From contig JADCRB010000011.1 in NCBI GenBank assembly GCA_021464245.1, forward strand, positions 296,870-360,869: a DNA stretch of 64,000 nucleotides, written 5' to 3'. The position numbers and the translations under genes are program-made. Below, in pieces: positions 1 through 14,058 of the stretch. This stretch comes from Carallia brachiata. Lineage: Eukaryota; Streptophyta; Magnoliopsida; Malpighiales; Rhizophoraceae. Each line of letters starts with the position of its first letter. Within the stretch, counting starts at the first letter, position 1. The notes under the pieces are model-generated. The model was not told the DNA's origin and did no database searches. It saw only the letters and a list, made by a program, of their open reading frames with translations.

Positions 1-3000
1 AATATTGAGGGATTGAAAAAAAAAAAAAAGATAAGTCCATGGCTGAGTCACTATGAACTTTATAATTTTTTGTCACTAACTCCCAATTGGTCCAATTTAA
101 GTCACTAATTTTAGAGGTGAGTCACTGTAGATCTTCTTACAAACTCTACAAAAACACATCTGTTAAGGCACGTGTAGAACTTACTCTGGCAAAGAACCTA
201 ATGTGGCAAAGATGGAAGGCTATATAAAATGAGTATTTTAATTGAGTATTTGATATTTGCTCAAAAAAAACGTATTTGATATATTTATGCATTTATTTTT
301 TGTAAGTGTAACGGACTGTAATTCCGTGTTTTATGGAATTGGGTTACATTTAGTTTTTTTCAATAAGATTCTACTTAATTTTTTTTCCTCTATCACATTT
401 GGTATTAAATTAACTCCGCTTTTGCAATTATTCCAAATAAATAAAGAACAATTGTTCTTAGCCAAATTTTTGTAGTACAAGAATATGAGTTATTTTGCAA
501 AATATTCCTCATATTTCAACCTTCAATTTCAAAGGGGCGAATAAAAAAAATCAAAAATTTCAATTTAAAAGTGATCAGAATTTCTGTGTATTTCAGCCTT
601 CGACTTCCAATCTGCTAATATATTTGTAGATTGCCTCCTCCCAGAGCAGCCCAGATCAGAATGTTTTATATTGCAAGAAACTTGGGCTCGTCAAGTGCCT
701 GGAAGCCTAGCCAATTCTCTTCAACACCTTTGACAGCCCAAACTGCGAACCGCAGGATGTGGTAGCCTTCCTGATGATCAATCCCCCAGAAAAAACCAAA
801 AGGTTCGAGCCTGACAACAAAGTAAAAATGGCGCACGTTTCACGAGCATATTCTATAACAGGCCCAAACGATTGCGATTGCGATTACTAAAAGGGACATC
901 AAAAGCGTCGAGGCTTTGTTCATATTTATTCAAATTGACATTGACCCATTTCAAATCTAAAATCCTGGGGCCTAGTTGGAAGTGGAAACAAAATTACAAA
1001 AAAAAAAAAAAAAAAGTGCTTTGGTCATGAAGGCGATTCCAAGAAAGCGGGCTTGGCAACCTTGGGACTCAAATGACTTGCACAATTCAAAAAGGTGTGA
1101 GTAAAGTTGTGAGTTTGAGGCGCTTATTTTTTCATACAAAATCCAAAAGTAAGATTCAGGTTTATCGATTGATACCACCACTTACCTGGTTAAAGTGGTT
1201 ATGTCTATGTAAGAGATTACGGATTGTTGGTGCAGCGATAGGGTGTGGGTCTGCTCACTTCCTTACGATTAATCGTAATACTTTTTGATAAAATTATAAA
1301 ATGTTACTTTTATTTTTTCTTTTTATTAATAAAAGGAAAAAAAAATGTAAAGGTGGTTTACACAATCAGAAAGTGTCTATTAGACCAACTTATCAAGTGC
1401 CCGCTCAAAAAAAAAAGGAAAACTTATTGAGTGCAGGACAAAAAGGTTGGCCACGCACGCTTGGCCACCGTATCAATCGAGGAATTGAGCTTGTTTTTTT
1501 GCTTGTTTGCAGTCCAACCAATCGTGGAAGCCCGCAGTATGCAACATTTCGATGTGTTTGAAGGGGGATTTCTGTCAGAACTTTGATTAAATTAATATTG
1601 TTACGTGGATTAATACCAAAATTGTAATTCCCGAACCATGCTATTAACTTATAAGTCGGAGATAATGATGAAGCACATTGGAATTTCAGCCAAGTCTGCA
1701 GACATCGTCGCCGAATTCTGGGGCGTACTTAAAATATAACGACATTGGCTGTGTGTTACAGCTATATATTCACCATTTTTTAGATGATTTTGGCCTTCAG
1801 ATACGGATCCCCTCCCAAATACAAGAGCCCAATGTGGCGGGATGCTACAATTTTGTGAAGAGTCCTAAACAATCAGAAAGAAAAATTGGCTTCTTCAAAA
1901 ATTGACCGTTGATTTTATATTTATAATTATCATCATTAAGTACCGATTAAGTATTAAATGATTATAAATATGTAATCAAATAGCGTTACCTTACACTTTT
2001 AGTTGGCCCGCATTGGACCCGCATCCCTGCACTCTATGTGCGTATAACATTTTATGCAAATTGGTAGTGATGTTGTGAATCTATCAATATCATCTATCTG
2101 AAGCACGTGAATCTCGTGGTGGATCTAACAGATGATATTGATATATCATATGCATACACGTGTTCCACATCGCTGCCCAAGTATTAAAATGCATTAACGA
2201 ATGAACTAATTGTTGTTTCAAGGAAAAAAAAAAAAACAGAAAACAGCAAAGTGAGAAAAAAAAAAAACCCAAACCCAGCTAACTTCGTTGTTAAAACACG
2301 CGGAGGAGGGATAAAAGAAAATTTAATCCTAAACTTTTATGAATTTTAATAATTGAATTCTATACATTTTTATTTTTGATTTCAATCCTAAACTTTTAAA
2401 ATTTATTGCATTCAAAGTCTTTCTATCAATGGAATTAAGTCAAAACGTTTAATACAGTACATTAACTTAACAAAAATAATCATAATCTTGTCGAACGAAT
2501 AATTTAATTTCAACAAATCTTAAAGATTAATGGCTGAAATGAAAAAAAAAAAAAAAGTTCAATTATAAAAATTGATGAAAGTTTAGGACTGATTTTCCCT
2601 TTTATCTTGTTTTTTCCTTTATCTTGTCCCAGAGGATGCAATCAGCCATGGAGTTTTTTTATATATTTTTTTTGTCCTTTTTTTATGCTAGATGCGGGGT
2701 TATTTTCATGGCATATAACTTGGAAGTCTGTCATTAAAAGCTGGAAATTTGCACCAATAAGTTAAGTGCATCACATGCCACCCTCGACAAATTCATTACG
2801 TACCAATTGACGATGACTAGTTGTTGGCCCGCAGTGTTTCGTTTATTCAATTGTTAATGTCATCCTTGTCAGGAACAAAACTCAACATGCTACCTTACAG
2901 GGATTTATAAACTTGTAGTTTAGAAAAATGTATTAGAGGAAAAATATACCTTATCCGTAATGATTTCACCAACCCAACCAGAGATGAAGGCGAAAAAATA

Positions 3001-6000
3001 GCTTAAAATACACGACAACGATCAGTGTCAGTGAGTAGCATTGGAGACGCTTGGAGTAGGAGAAACGTCGCCTATATATTTTGATATAATATATCCACTG
3101 ATTGCAAGCCAATTTTTGTAATTTTTTTTTTACTTGAGCCTATTTTTGTAAATTGGTACCATAAGCTCTTCAAACGGTCCACTTTTTGCTTGTTAAGGAG
3201 TGTTTGTGTAAATCTTTAAAAGAGTGTATTTACATTTTATTTTTAAACAGTAAGAAGATATGTGTTTAGTAAATTTTTTGGTATTACTGTTTGATTTTAC
3301 TTATTTTTTGATATAACTTACTAATAGCAACTGATTGAAAAATAATTTTATATTACTTTTTAATTATCATAAGTGCAATTGAATTTAGAGATTAGTGTTG
3401 GTCAACTACCTGGAAAATTATTCCTCGTCCATTTCCAAAAATCTATAGCTTGAAGAGTACGCAGAAAGCCCACACCCAGGTTGTGTGTGTGGCATCTGGT
3501 TGCCCCTTTCTTTTCTCTAGTGGAAATTGAAGTTTGAAAGCAAAAGCAATTGATGATTGTCTCCAGCACACCAAAAAGCGGAAGGGGTTGTTGAAGAAGA
3601 AATTAAAGAAGAGCATAGCGTGGAATATTAGAACTTATGGTTGGTGCTACTTTGCCAATAACCAACAGGTCCTTGCTACTAATTTCTCCCAATTGTGGAT
3701 GGTTGTCAATAAAATATCCTTACCTAATTTAAGGGCAATCCATCATACATAATAATTTTGAATTAAATTTTAACTTTATTTTAGAACATAGACTTTTTTT
3801 TAAATAAATCATTAATGCGCAAGATCTGGGCGGAAAAAAAAAAGTCAGTTAAATGTTTCTGTCATTAAGATACGAAAATAATAGATAGACAGGTAAAATA
3901 GTACAAGGCTAATAAGAAAAAGAAGAAAGAGAGAGGACGAGAGAAAAAAAATATTGTCAACTCCATATATTTTTTTGAAACATATTCTACAAATAACAAT
4001 TAAAATTGATGAACAACGAGTTTAAATTTTATGTGCAACAAATTTATTACAACAAAAAAGAACAATTCGTCTCATCCTCTCCGACAGTCTCCCGTGCCTG
4101 AAACAATCCCCTATAGGACAAGACCGGTAAAACATCATTCCATGGGTTGGGCAGCACACTAATATTGCCATGACAATGTCCGAACGTCATTCCGTCCCTT
4201 GAGCAACCCACGAATATTGCGGGGACAATGTCCACAAACAGGTGGTAGTACGTGAAAATGATGCATCATTTGGAATGACTGAATCTGATAATGCTTAGAA
4301 CTAACACTCTACCAATAGTGGCAGTATGTTACCAACGTCCAGCCATAATCAGTCTGATCATGACGTTAATCTCAAATCATCAAAACAGCAGGATGTCCAT
4401 TAAGCCAAATTAGTGCCCTGATTTGGTCATCACAATGTTTATGCTCCCACCAATCTTGGCATCTGGGGGCCAATGATTTCAGGTTGCACGAAAAGGGAAC
4501 GCATCATTTTTCATGGCAATCAAAAGAATCTGTGAAGGAAAAAAAAAAGATACTTTTTTTATTCCATGGCAATTAAAATAATTTAGTTTTTTTTTTTTTT
4601 TTAGCTCGAAGGCAATACTCATATAAAAAAGATAAAAGATAGAAAAAATAGAACTTAATTCTCTAACTCTCCTTTAGCACAAAATTTATAGACCAACTAA
4701 ATTAAACAATCGGTATAGAAACATTTGTGCTTGAAGGAGACGCAAGTGTACGGTACTTGCCGGTCCAATCAAATATGATTTGGATGGGTTGTTTGCTTTT
4801 GCAATTGAAGGCACGTAGTTTGGTCGGCCTAACTCTTTAGATTGAAGTGACTCCCATTATACTAAACCAAAAATGCCTGGAAATTGGAATTGCCGATTGG
4901 CGTATCCCGTGAGTAATGCGTTGTTTTTAAGAGAGAAAAAGAGGGAGATAAAAAAAATATAAAAAAAAAAAAAAAAAAAAGAGGGAGGGGTAAAGAGAAA
5001 AAAAAAAAAAAAAGAAAAAGAATTATGTTCATTTATGGAATGCATAAGGAATGAAAAAATTCAACTTTTTTTTTCTGAACTACCAAATCTGTTCAGTTGT
5101 AATTTTGAGAGGAAAGTTATTAATTTTATTACTTAATTCATAAAATATCTAATTTATTTATAATAACTTTTTTATTAATATTTTTCAATTTTAGTATATC
5201 GACAAAATTGAAATTGTATGTAATACATATTGTCATTCTTTCCTCTCACCTTTTCCTCTCTTCTGAACCAAAAAAAATTTATATTTCCCTTTATATTATT
5301 ACCCTTTCTCATAATGAAGGCCTTATTTAGTCTAACTATTGTTCATTGTTATTATTATTGCTAGTTACTAGTTGTTGATTGTTGGTGCTAATTGTTGTTG
5401 TTAAAAAAATAAAATTGCAATATTTAGTTAATTGATATTTGTTTTTTGTTATTTAATAATAAAATGACGATTTGTTATATAGGATTGTTTTAATACAAAA
5501 AAAATGAGTTAGGATAATATTGGAGTTAATTTAGTCTTAAAAATATTTATTAGCAGCTAATTAATTCAAAAAGTAAGTCCAAACTACTTTTTAAAATAAC
5601 ACAACAAAAAGCAACATTTAGAAAATATTAACTAAATATTTATTTTCTTACTTTAAAAAATAAAATATAACTGCATCCCCTAAAAATTAAGCCACACACC
5701 CAAAAAGACATTTTTTTTTTCTATTATTCATTCCTCTCGTTTCTGTCTCTCCTACTTTATTTCTCAAAAAAGGGTAAATATAGTTGGAGCCATTGCCATA
5801 CGGAAAGGGAGGGTTTAGGGGACAACGAGATGGACGTTTAAAAATTTTTGGGACTTACCAATTATCTAATAATTCTAAGGGTCGTCATTAGAATAGATAA
5901 TAGTAAGTTCAATACCCAATGCACTAATTTCAAACACAGAAAAAAAACAAACAAAGAATTTGCAACTTATCATTGTCGATTAGTGGATGACTTTGGCCCA

Positions 6001-6113
6001 ATATGCATCATGCATGATTTAATTTGGTGGTAGGTGCGTGTCAACGTCCGAAGATGGCTCAAGCGTGATCTAATACGTAAAAAGCCATCGTTCAAGAAAG
6101 CAAAAAAAGATAT

Positions 6114-6147
6114 TATATATATATATACACACGCGCGCGCGCGCGTG
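6114..6147. repeat. Compound TA/CA/CG microsatellite
   Basis: An uninterrupted alternating pyrimidine-purine run that passes from TA through CA to CG dinucleotides. The CG-rich half is unusual in this AT-rich surrounding. Such tracts can adopt left-handed DNA, but that is inference. Confidence 0.9.
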
Positions 6148-7939
6148 AAAAGCCATAACTAGGTAAGTACGGCGGCCTTGGTAGTACATTACCATAAGAC
6201 TACAGTATTATATAATACAAAATTTTTTTAATGTTTTTTTATAATTTAAATTTTTTACTGATGTAATAATTAGTTTTTAATAAATTTAATTTATTTTTTA
6301 AAGCTAAAATATAATTAAATTTATTTTTACTCTAAAATTTAATAATTTTTTGTATTTATAAAAGATTTTTTTTTGTAATATTTATCACTATTAATCTTAG
6401 TTAGCATGTACCTAGTGAAATACTAATGCCTAAGAAGCTGAGCAATAAATTGTACATTTTGATGAGACACCTATGCGATTTCATTAATATTTAGGTAGTG
6501 CATATAATCTTATAGGGTTGGATGAAAAGAAATATTTAAATAAAAATATTTTAATTTTAATTTTAAATGTGATAATTGACATATCTGTAAAGCACTTTTG
6601 AGATTCAGAAGAAAAATGTACATTTTGAAATTTGTCAGTATTATTTGGATTAAATAAGTTAGAAGGTAAGAGTAAGGCTAATGTTTTTTAGATTCCTCCG
6701 TGCGGAAGATCAAAACACCCTTATTCGGATTACTTCACTTTTTAAGTTTTTTGTGTAAAGGTTATGACATATACATGTGCATTTATTTTTTTTTTCATTG
6801 TTATGATCGTTTAAATATATTGGACGCTTATTTACTTAAAAAAAATTATTGGACGCTTAATTTATAGGTCAAGAGCCATACATATGGAGCAATTTTATTT
6901 TATGGTATGTAATAAATGCTTAATTTATAAGTCAGGATCGAACCACTAAAAACAAATGATATGCATCTTTATAATGTACAATCAATGCTATATTTATGGC
7001 CATAAAATAGAGTCGATGTGGTCGATGGCAAGGAGGATTTGGGAGTTGGGATTTCATTTACACATAAAAGTATTTTGCAAGCAATAGTCTTGATGGCAGA
7101 ATAAATCATGCAACAATTGGAAGAAATGGCCTTGACCAGGACCTTACTAGTAACCGTTGCCCATTTTTATTATTGTTTTGTTTTAAGTTTTTTAAGAAAT
7201 GAAAAAAAAAAGATAATACCTCACAATTTAGTTACACATTATTGGAGGAATAAATTTTGTGCATATATGTTTAGTTTTTATGAATATTTTTTTAGTGTTA
7301 GATTTTAGTATTTAATATCACACTAAATTTTTATTAATCTAATTTAAATTTTTGTCGAACTTTTTTTTGAAGAACTCTCCTATTACTGTTAAATTCCCCT
7401 AAATATTTTTACTAAAAAATTGAACTCATAAATTTTAACATAAAATCGAACGACACCCTCACTATTATTACACAACATTCGGCGGTCACATGCTGAATCA
7501 TGATCCTATCCAAATAGAAATGGTCACAACAAATGATAATGCCAAAATTGAAAATGGACCTACCATCCAACCTGTCCAAAGTGGACTTGCCGAAGACGCC
7601 GAGGCAACCACTTTAAAAGCAGCAAAAATATCTGTCCTGTCAGCAAAAAAATGCAGTCGTTCAATTGGCCTGTCAGTTATTTTATTTCGTTGCCTCAGCC
7701 TCTCATTTTTCTCTTGTGGGCTCCGTCCCAGGCCTTCCCTTTCTTGTCTCTGTCGCCTAATTGAAGAACCCATGCCGATTGATCGATTGCCACCAGATTG
7801 TTATTTAATTTTAAAGCTAAGCACAGGCAGCCTCACCTCACCCATAATTTGAAAGACATAATAACTAATTTAAGCAAAAATAACATGTGTAGCAAGTAAA
7901 TATACAAATCAATGTGGGACCCCAAAATCACTTGTAATC

Positions 7940-7967
7940 AATATATATATATATATATATATATATG
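7940..7967. repeat. (AT)n microsatellite
   Basis: A run of about 13 AT units. Other AT runs of similar kind occur near 36332-36352, 42010-42030, 42996-43014, 49180-49200 and 57706-57740. Confidence 0.85.
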
Positions 7968-8518
7968 CATCTTCATTCTCTTACTAATTTTCTTTTTAAA
8001 AAATTTACATGATGAATTAAACACGCTCGAAACAGTGAGTTTACGCATTAAGTACGGTTTGTTGCATATTTTGATACTTTTATTTTATGATTGCAAATAA
8101 TAACAAGACTACAAAATAAATAGTCAATGATCATAATAAATAATATAACATGAATATATATTTAGATTAGATTTGAGTTCAGTTTGTAGGTTGAGAAATA
8201 AGTCAACTGCTAAAAGGTCAGCTTCAGACTAGAGATTCGATGACTACTATATTTATGAAGTGATTTTTTATCAAAAAAAAAAAAAAAGAAATAAGTCTCT
8301 TTTCATTATTGGTACATTTTATCCTTTCTTTTTTTATAGCATCACTAATAACTTAACTTTTAGTGTGTATAATAACTTAACTTTTAGTGATACACACGTA
8401 ATCCATTAAATGATATTAATAATTTATTTATTTTTATTATAAATTTATCTATCTGATAATTTATGATACTGCATGTTCATATATGTTTAATAAAAGAAAA
8501 AAAGTACACTTTTAGAAT

Positions 8519-8698
8519 CTTTTTTATCTAATTTTTTATTAGAATGCAACGAATTTTAGATTTTTTGTAATCATGTGGATACTTTTTGTAACAAAAAAAG
8601 AACAATACATCTTGTTTCTTTTTGTTGGAGAAAATATCCTGTAATTACAAAAAATTAAAAATTCATTGTATTGTAACATAAAATTTGACAAAAAATTT
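8519..8698. mobile_element. MITE-like palindromic element
   Basis: Two arms of about 55 bases (about 8519-8574 and 8640-8698) are imperfect reverse complements, each containing a run like ATTTTTTGTAAT on one side and ATTACAAAAAATT on the other. The 65-base centre is unrelated. There is no coding capacity. Size and structure fit a non-autonomous inverted-repeat element; the family is not determined. Confidence 0.6.
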
Positions 8699-11387
8699 CT
8701 TAAGATGTATTGGAGCTCTTAATAAAAATAGGCTACTTCGTTTATTTATCTTTTTTTTTAATCAATACCACAAGGGCAGCCAATGGATTAGAAGACGGTT
8801 TTTCATGTCATTGGGTCGTCTTTGGTACAGTATCTCTTAAATTATACACTGGCAGTTGGCAAATTGGCTCTTTGTACAAAGATTAAGACTTAATTCCGTA
8901 TTATTAATGAGCGGATAAGCCCCAAAATTCAACTTGACTAGTAAATTTAGCAGTTTGTCGGTTTTCGATGCCACGTCAGGCGTTCCGTCCTAACCAATAG
9001 TACTTTTTTCTTTTTATTTTTGGTTTCCGAAAGCCAGTAGCTCTATACGGTTCGCTGTCTCGCATTTTCTTTCTTCTCTTTGTCAAAACAAGTTACAGGT
9101 GGGGGCCACACACGTACTTTTGTCCACCAAGCAACGTCCGCAAAAAATATATTTACAAAAGAAAAATAATAAAGGAATTTTTCTAACGTAATAAATTAAA
9201 AATTTTAATAATTATATAAATTTATTATGTGATAGAAAAAATAATAATTATATTTTTAGCATATTTATAATTAATATAATTGTATAATAACTTTATATAG
9301 TTACATTATAAAAAATTTTTGAAAATTTTTTCCAGGACAGTACCCAGCAACGTCTCTCCAGCTCGGCACTGACCAATCAATGTGCACCACGTCAGATAGC
9401 GAAAAACACTTTGATGAAGCATCTTGCAGGAGCGCACGTGGCGCTGCCTGACTCTGATCTTGCGAAAAAAATAAAATCCTTTTGCATTATGAGTTTCGAC
9501 GCAAGAAAATCATTAGAAGAAATTTTTATAACGTAATAAATTTATAATTTTTTATAATTATATTAATAAATTTGTAACAAAAATTATTATTTTTTTGTTT
9601 CCCATTAAATTAATGTAATTGCACGATTACAATAATTGGCGCCTTATAGGCAATCAGGCACATATATTTTCAAGATATATACATTTATCCTTATATTATA
9701 TTTTTATAATATATTTGAAGCAAAGTGACCAAAATGCCCTTTGGAATTACTTGGCCTCTGCCAGCTCTTACAGCAAAGCCGGGCCGGATCGGCAGTTGAT
9801 TAACGTAAAAGCAACAGGGAAGTGGGAGATTTAATTAATATCATTAAATTAAAAAATTCCAGTCAAATTAAAATAATGTGGGAGCCAACAAGGAATGAAA
9901 TGACTCAACATTGAAAAATTGAGCAAATGCCAACTGAAATCCCACAATAATTAAGAAGAATTGAAGAGTCAAGAGCAGGTCCACTAATGCTCCGCTCACG
10001 CTTAGCTTCAGTTGCAACTCTCGCATACCATTTGTGGTTTAAAATTTATTAATATTATTATCGATTTACAAAAATTTATTTAAATTTATTAATATTCGAG
10101 TGATGAGTTCTTTTTCATGAGTTGAATTAAATGAGACAATATAAATAAAAAATATTTTAAATCCGGTCCACGGATCTGATAACCATTATATTCACAATAA
10201 ATTTTTTTTGTTAAAAAAAGAAAATAAAAATGCTAATTAATGTAATATTGAAGTCCATTTTCTAAATTTTTTTATAGTTAACCGGCTTTAACTAAATTTA
10301 AAATTTAAAACTTTAAGTCTTCAAAAATAATATCAATATTAATTAATTAAATTATAACACATTAGTCCGTCTCCAAAATTAGAATTGAACCTCTTAAATT
10401 CAGATTTCAGTTAAAAATAATTAATGATAAAACGAATAAATGATAATTAAAAGAAAAATGGTTAAGCGGTATTGAGTGAAAGGTGGCAAGGGAACCACAG
10501 GAAAGATGTAGGGCAGTTTAATCATAGCCTGTTGTTCACGGATACAGAGGCATTATTACATTACAATAATAATACTTTCAGAAATCTAAGCAAACCAACC
10601 ACCCACCTACATGACCTAACCCACGAGGGAAGGTTCAGGAGCACGAGCATGACTGCATGAGCCCATGCCATCCCCCCTGGCTCCTCCTCTCCCATTCTCT
10701 TTAAAAGGGTCTCATGCTTCCCTCTTTATCTCCACCCCCATTTGCTTTCTCTTTGCATTCTTTGCATTCTTTCTTGCGTTTGGTTGCGTTTTCTTTGCAT
10801 TCAAGGTTTTGCATTTTTCTAATTTTTTGTTGAAGTGAGGGTATCCTCTTGTTCCAGTGTTTCTTAGCAAAGGCAATATATATATTCTGCTATTTTTCTC
10901 AGGTATATATTTTATTTTATATTATATTATTTGCTTCAATTTCCTTGTTTAACCAGAAATTGCTTTGACATTGATTGGGATATATAGAGCATATTCCTGG
11001 TGGATTCTCCTCCGTCTTGCTTTGTTCTTTTTTTTTTCTCCCTCCTGGCAAATGCTTAGGCCAATATGGTCACAAAGACTGAAAAAAGCCAGCTGGTGAT
11101 CGCATAGGACCATTAGGCTACATTGTTTTTGTAGCCGGTAAGTTTCTACGGCTGGTTTTCATTAACAACACCAAGCTACGCTACAAAATGTGGCAGGCAA
11201 TTATGAAAAGTTCACTGGCTGGAAACACTGAGCTCTCCACCAAAAAAAAAACCATTACATGGGCAGCCTGGGCCCCCTGTCTAGTTTCTCTTTTTCTTTG
11301 GCCTAACTTTTATGTTTCAATTGGAGACCATTAACATGGTAAATAACAAGCTTTTTTGTTTTTTCTTTTTTCTACTGAAATAGACTT

Positions 11388-11771
11388 AGAGTGTGTTTGG
11401 AGTGCGAGGAAAAAATGAGAAAAGAAGAGAAAAGAGGAGAAAAATAAAGAAAGTAGAAAAAAATAAAATTGTTTGGAGTGATAGAGAAAGTTAAGAGAAA
11501 GAAAATAAGTGAAAAAAAAAAGTGAATAGTAACTTACGAAAGAAAAAATAGAGAGAAAATAAAATTATTTAGAGTGGTAGAAAAAGGTGAGAGAAAGAAA
11601 GTGTAGTAAAAGAAAATGCAAATAATAATTTATGAGAGAAAAAATAGAGAGAAAATAAAATTGTTTAGTATAGTATAAAAAATGAGGAGAAAGAAAAATA
11701 AAAAAAAAAAAAAATAATAATAATTATATTTTTCTTTTTCCTAAATTTTTCTCGTAAACCAAACATAGTAT
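11388..11771. mobile_element. Purine-rich MITE-like repeat, copy 1
   Basis: The block starts with AGTGTGTTTGG and ends with CCAAACATAGT, imperfect inverted ends of about 11 bases. Inside, a purine-rich unit of about 110 bases (motifs such as AAAATAAAATT, TTTAGAGTGGTAG and TTATGAGAGAAAAA) recurs about three times. A second copy is at 42239-42592. No coding capacity. Likely a non-autonomous hAT-like repeat; the class is inference. Confidence 0.6.
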
Positions 11772-12938
11772 TAGTGATGAGGTCAATATATAATTACCAG
11801 TCACATGCTTTTATATAATATGTGTAATATAAAATTATAAATAAATTTTATTAAAAAATAAATAAAAATAACAAGTATTATAAATTGATCATAAATATAG
11901 TGTTTTAAAAAAATATTTTAGATAGCAAAGAGAATGTCAACTACAATAATTAGACCAATTACTTTTACTGTGTCTTGTAATGCGGCTGATCTACTCTAGT
12001 TCCAAAATAATATTGGCTGTGATGCGATTGGACAAATACAAAGTAATGGTTCGTATATAATATAATGCGTAGTTGGGAGCAAATAGAAATTCTTAGCCCG
12101 TGATGATCAAGGCTACCGGCTAACCAGAGCATTATTTTAACAATTGACAGGACCCCACCATACATACTACAAACACCGAGCTTCGTTGGTGTCAATTGAG
12201 CACTAATTATTATATAATTAAAGCCATATCCCCTTTTTTTTTTTAAATTTAAATTTAAATTTGATTAGTGAGCGTTCCTAAGAGATCTTCATAATTGTTT
12301 CCAAGCTAACAAATCCACCACCACCGCCGCCGTTAATTTTTCAATTTCTTTCCTTTTACTGGTGCTCAGTTAAAGTGTATTTGCATCATCACAGTCTTGA
12401 GATCTGGCTTGGGCGCTAAGTTTTGTGTCTGTCTACAGTCCAATTGCCATGTCTCTGATGGGATCTTTCCTAGTGTTTTTTTTTACTTAAAAAAATTGAG
12501 ATAATGTAAACGCATTTTTACCGTACGTAAAAAATATTTAATTAATTTAAAATTTATTTTTTTTAAATTTAATATATTTTTTTATTTGACAATCCAAATT
12601 TTACATACTAATTTTAAATATACTATTATTGTGTGACTATGTAATTTTTTCCTTCCAATTGTTACATTTTTCCTTCCCAACTCAACAACAGTCCTAAATT
12701 AAGCATTAATAAAACGACATCCATTCATTCAAGATGAGTAAAATATTATTTTAAATATTTTTTAAGTAACCAAAAAAGAAAAAGATTTTACTAGACTCCT
12801 ATCCAGCACTGCATGTCCGTTCGGATCTAATTAACAAAAGGAAAAATGGTTTTTACATTAAATGACTGAATTTATTGCCCTTTGTTTTCTGCACGGACTT
12901 TTCCTACGCTCCATGGGTCTTCTTTGTACAACTTTTTC

Positions 12939-12944
12939 TATAAA
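12939..12944 (+). promoter_or_regulatory. Candidate TATA box for sucrose synthase
   Basis: TATAAA within CTATAAATTACC, followed about 30 bases later by a pyrimidine-rich leader-like stretch. It is the best-placed TATA sequence upstream of the gene, about 1.1 kb before the ATG, which implies a leader intron. Confidence 0.4.
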
Positions 12945-14058
12945 TTACCACGTAGCCCAGTCTTTGAATCACCACCTCCATTCCATTCTCCCTTCTGGGT
13001 CTTCCTTTTTTGCGTTTGGTCCGTTTGTTTTGTTTCTCTTTTCTTTGTAGGTGCGTTTTCCTTCCTTCCTTCTTTCTTTCTTCTTTCTGTTTCCCGCTGT
13101 TCTCTTCCTGTGTTTCCGTAATTGCTCCTTTTCTGTTTTGTGGGGTTTTAGTGTTCTTCTGTGACAGGCTAATCTAACTAAAGATGTGGGTGACCTTGGG
13201 CAATTCTAGAATGCTAGACCAGACAGAGCCTAAGACTCTGTCTCACTTGTTATGCTGTTCAAACAACATTGTCTTTTTAAGAAAATTTGTTTGTTCGGAT
13301 CATGCAGTTCCTAAGTGCTGGGTCAGCCGCAAGAACGTATCAGAATTGCTTGTTTAACAGTTCTTAGTCGGAAAAACAAGAAAAGAAAACATTTTAATCT
13401 TGTAATAATATGAAGCTTTTTTTTTTTCACTTCTTGCTTGCTTGCTCTGTTTTCCAAACGGACACCCCCCCCCCCCCAAAGTCTGCCTTGTTGTCTTCGG
13501 ATTCTCTGTTGTTTCAACTCACGGATCGGAGAGAGAAGTTGGGTTCTTGATTTTGATTATTTTGTTTCTTTACTTTTTTGTCTTCTCTCTGTGCTTCTTT
13601 TCCATGATTTGTGCTTCTTTTCCGTGTTTGGCGTACAGTTTTTTTCTTTTCTCTGCCTGTTCAGCTTTATTCGCTGCCCATTCTTTTTCTTTAGTTAATA
13701 TGACAAAAAAAAAAAAAAGAAGGTATACCAATTCTGTAGACAATTCTGACTTCTAAAGGCGCATGGATGTTAATCTGCTACTGGGTTTTTTTTTTGAATT
13801 TTAATTTTTCTTTGTATCAAGAACCCAGTTTGATATTGGTTCTTCAACCGTTTAAAGACTCTGATCTTGTTAAATTGTACATAAAACAATGTGATCTGCT
13901 GTTGGTTTGGACTTCAGTTTTTGTTGTTGGGTGTTTATACACGAGTTTTTTTTTTCCCTTCTTTTTTGTTTAATATTCTGGAGTTTCTGGGATCGTTTGC
14001 TGTGTTTATAACTTACAGTCTTGCTTCTGCTGTTGTTGTAATAGTTTTCTGAGGAGCC

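Larger units (their letters stand above)
1..10680. other. Intergenic, AT-rich, no gene recognised
   Basis: No stretch here shows a convincing protein family, splice-site set or codon pattern; all open frames are short and low-complexity. It holds many poly-A/poly-T runs, a compound microsatellite near 6114-6147, an AT repeat near 7940-7967, a MITE-like palindrome at 8519-8698, a short imperfect direct repeat near 4150-4240 and a small inverted repeat near 2082-2144. The frames around 7490-7850 are open on both strands for about 280-360 bases, but I could not relate either to a known family. Confidence 0.6.
10681..14058 (+). promoter_or_regulatory. Sucrose synthase upstream and leader region
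   Basis: Two blocks look like plant transcription starts. The distal one has a TTTAAAAG box near 10700, a CT-rich leader to about 10800, and a possible donor after CTCAG at 10902. The proximal one has TATAAA at 12939-12944, a CT-rich stretch 12970-13110 and a possible donor in TTTGTAG/GTGCG near 13050. A candidate leader-intron acceptor, TTACAG, ends at 14018, 40 bases before the ATG. SUS genes commonly have a leader intron, so either block could feed the coding exons. Which one is used cannot be decided here. Confidence 0.45.

Noticed and set aside
4047..4235. Minus-strand frame of 62 codons
   Set aside because: Contains an imperfect direct repeat (AATATTGC...GACAATGTCC twice) and no family likeness; more likely repeat-derived.
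7490..7852. Overlapping open frames on both strands (120 and 91 codons)
   Set aside because: Neither has a recognised motif, splice context or supporting promoter, and overlap on both strands suggests chance openness.
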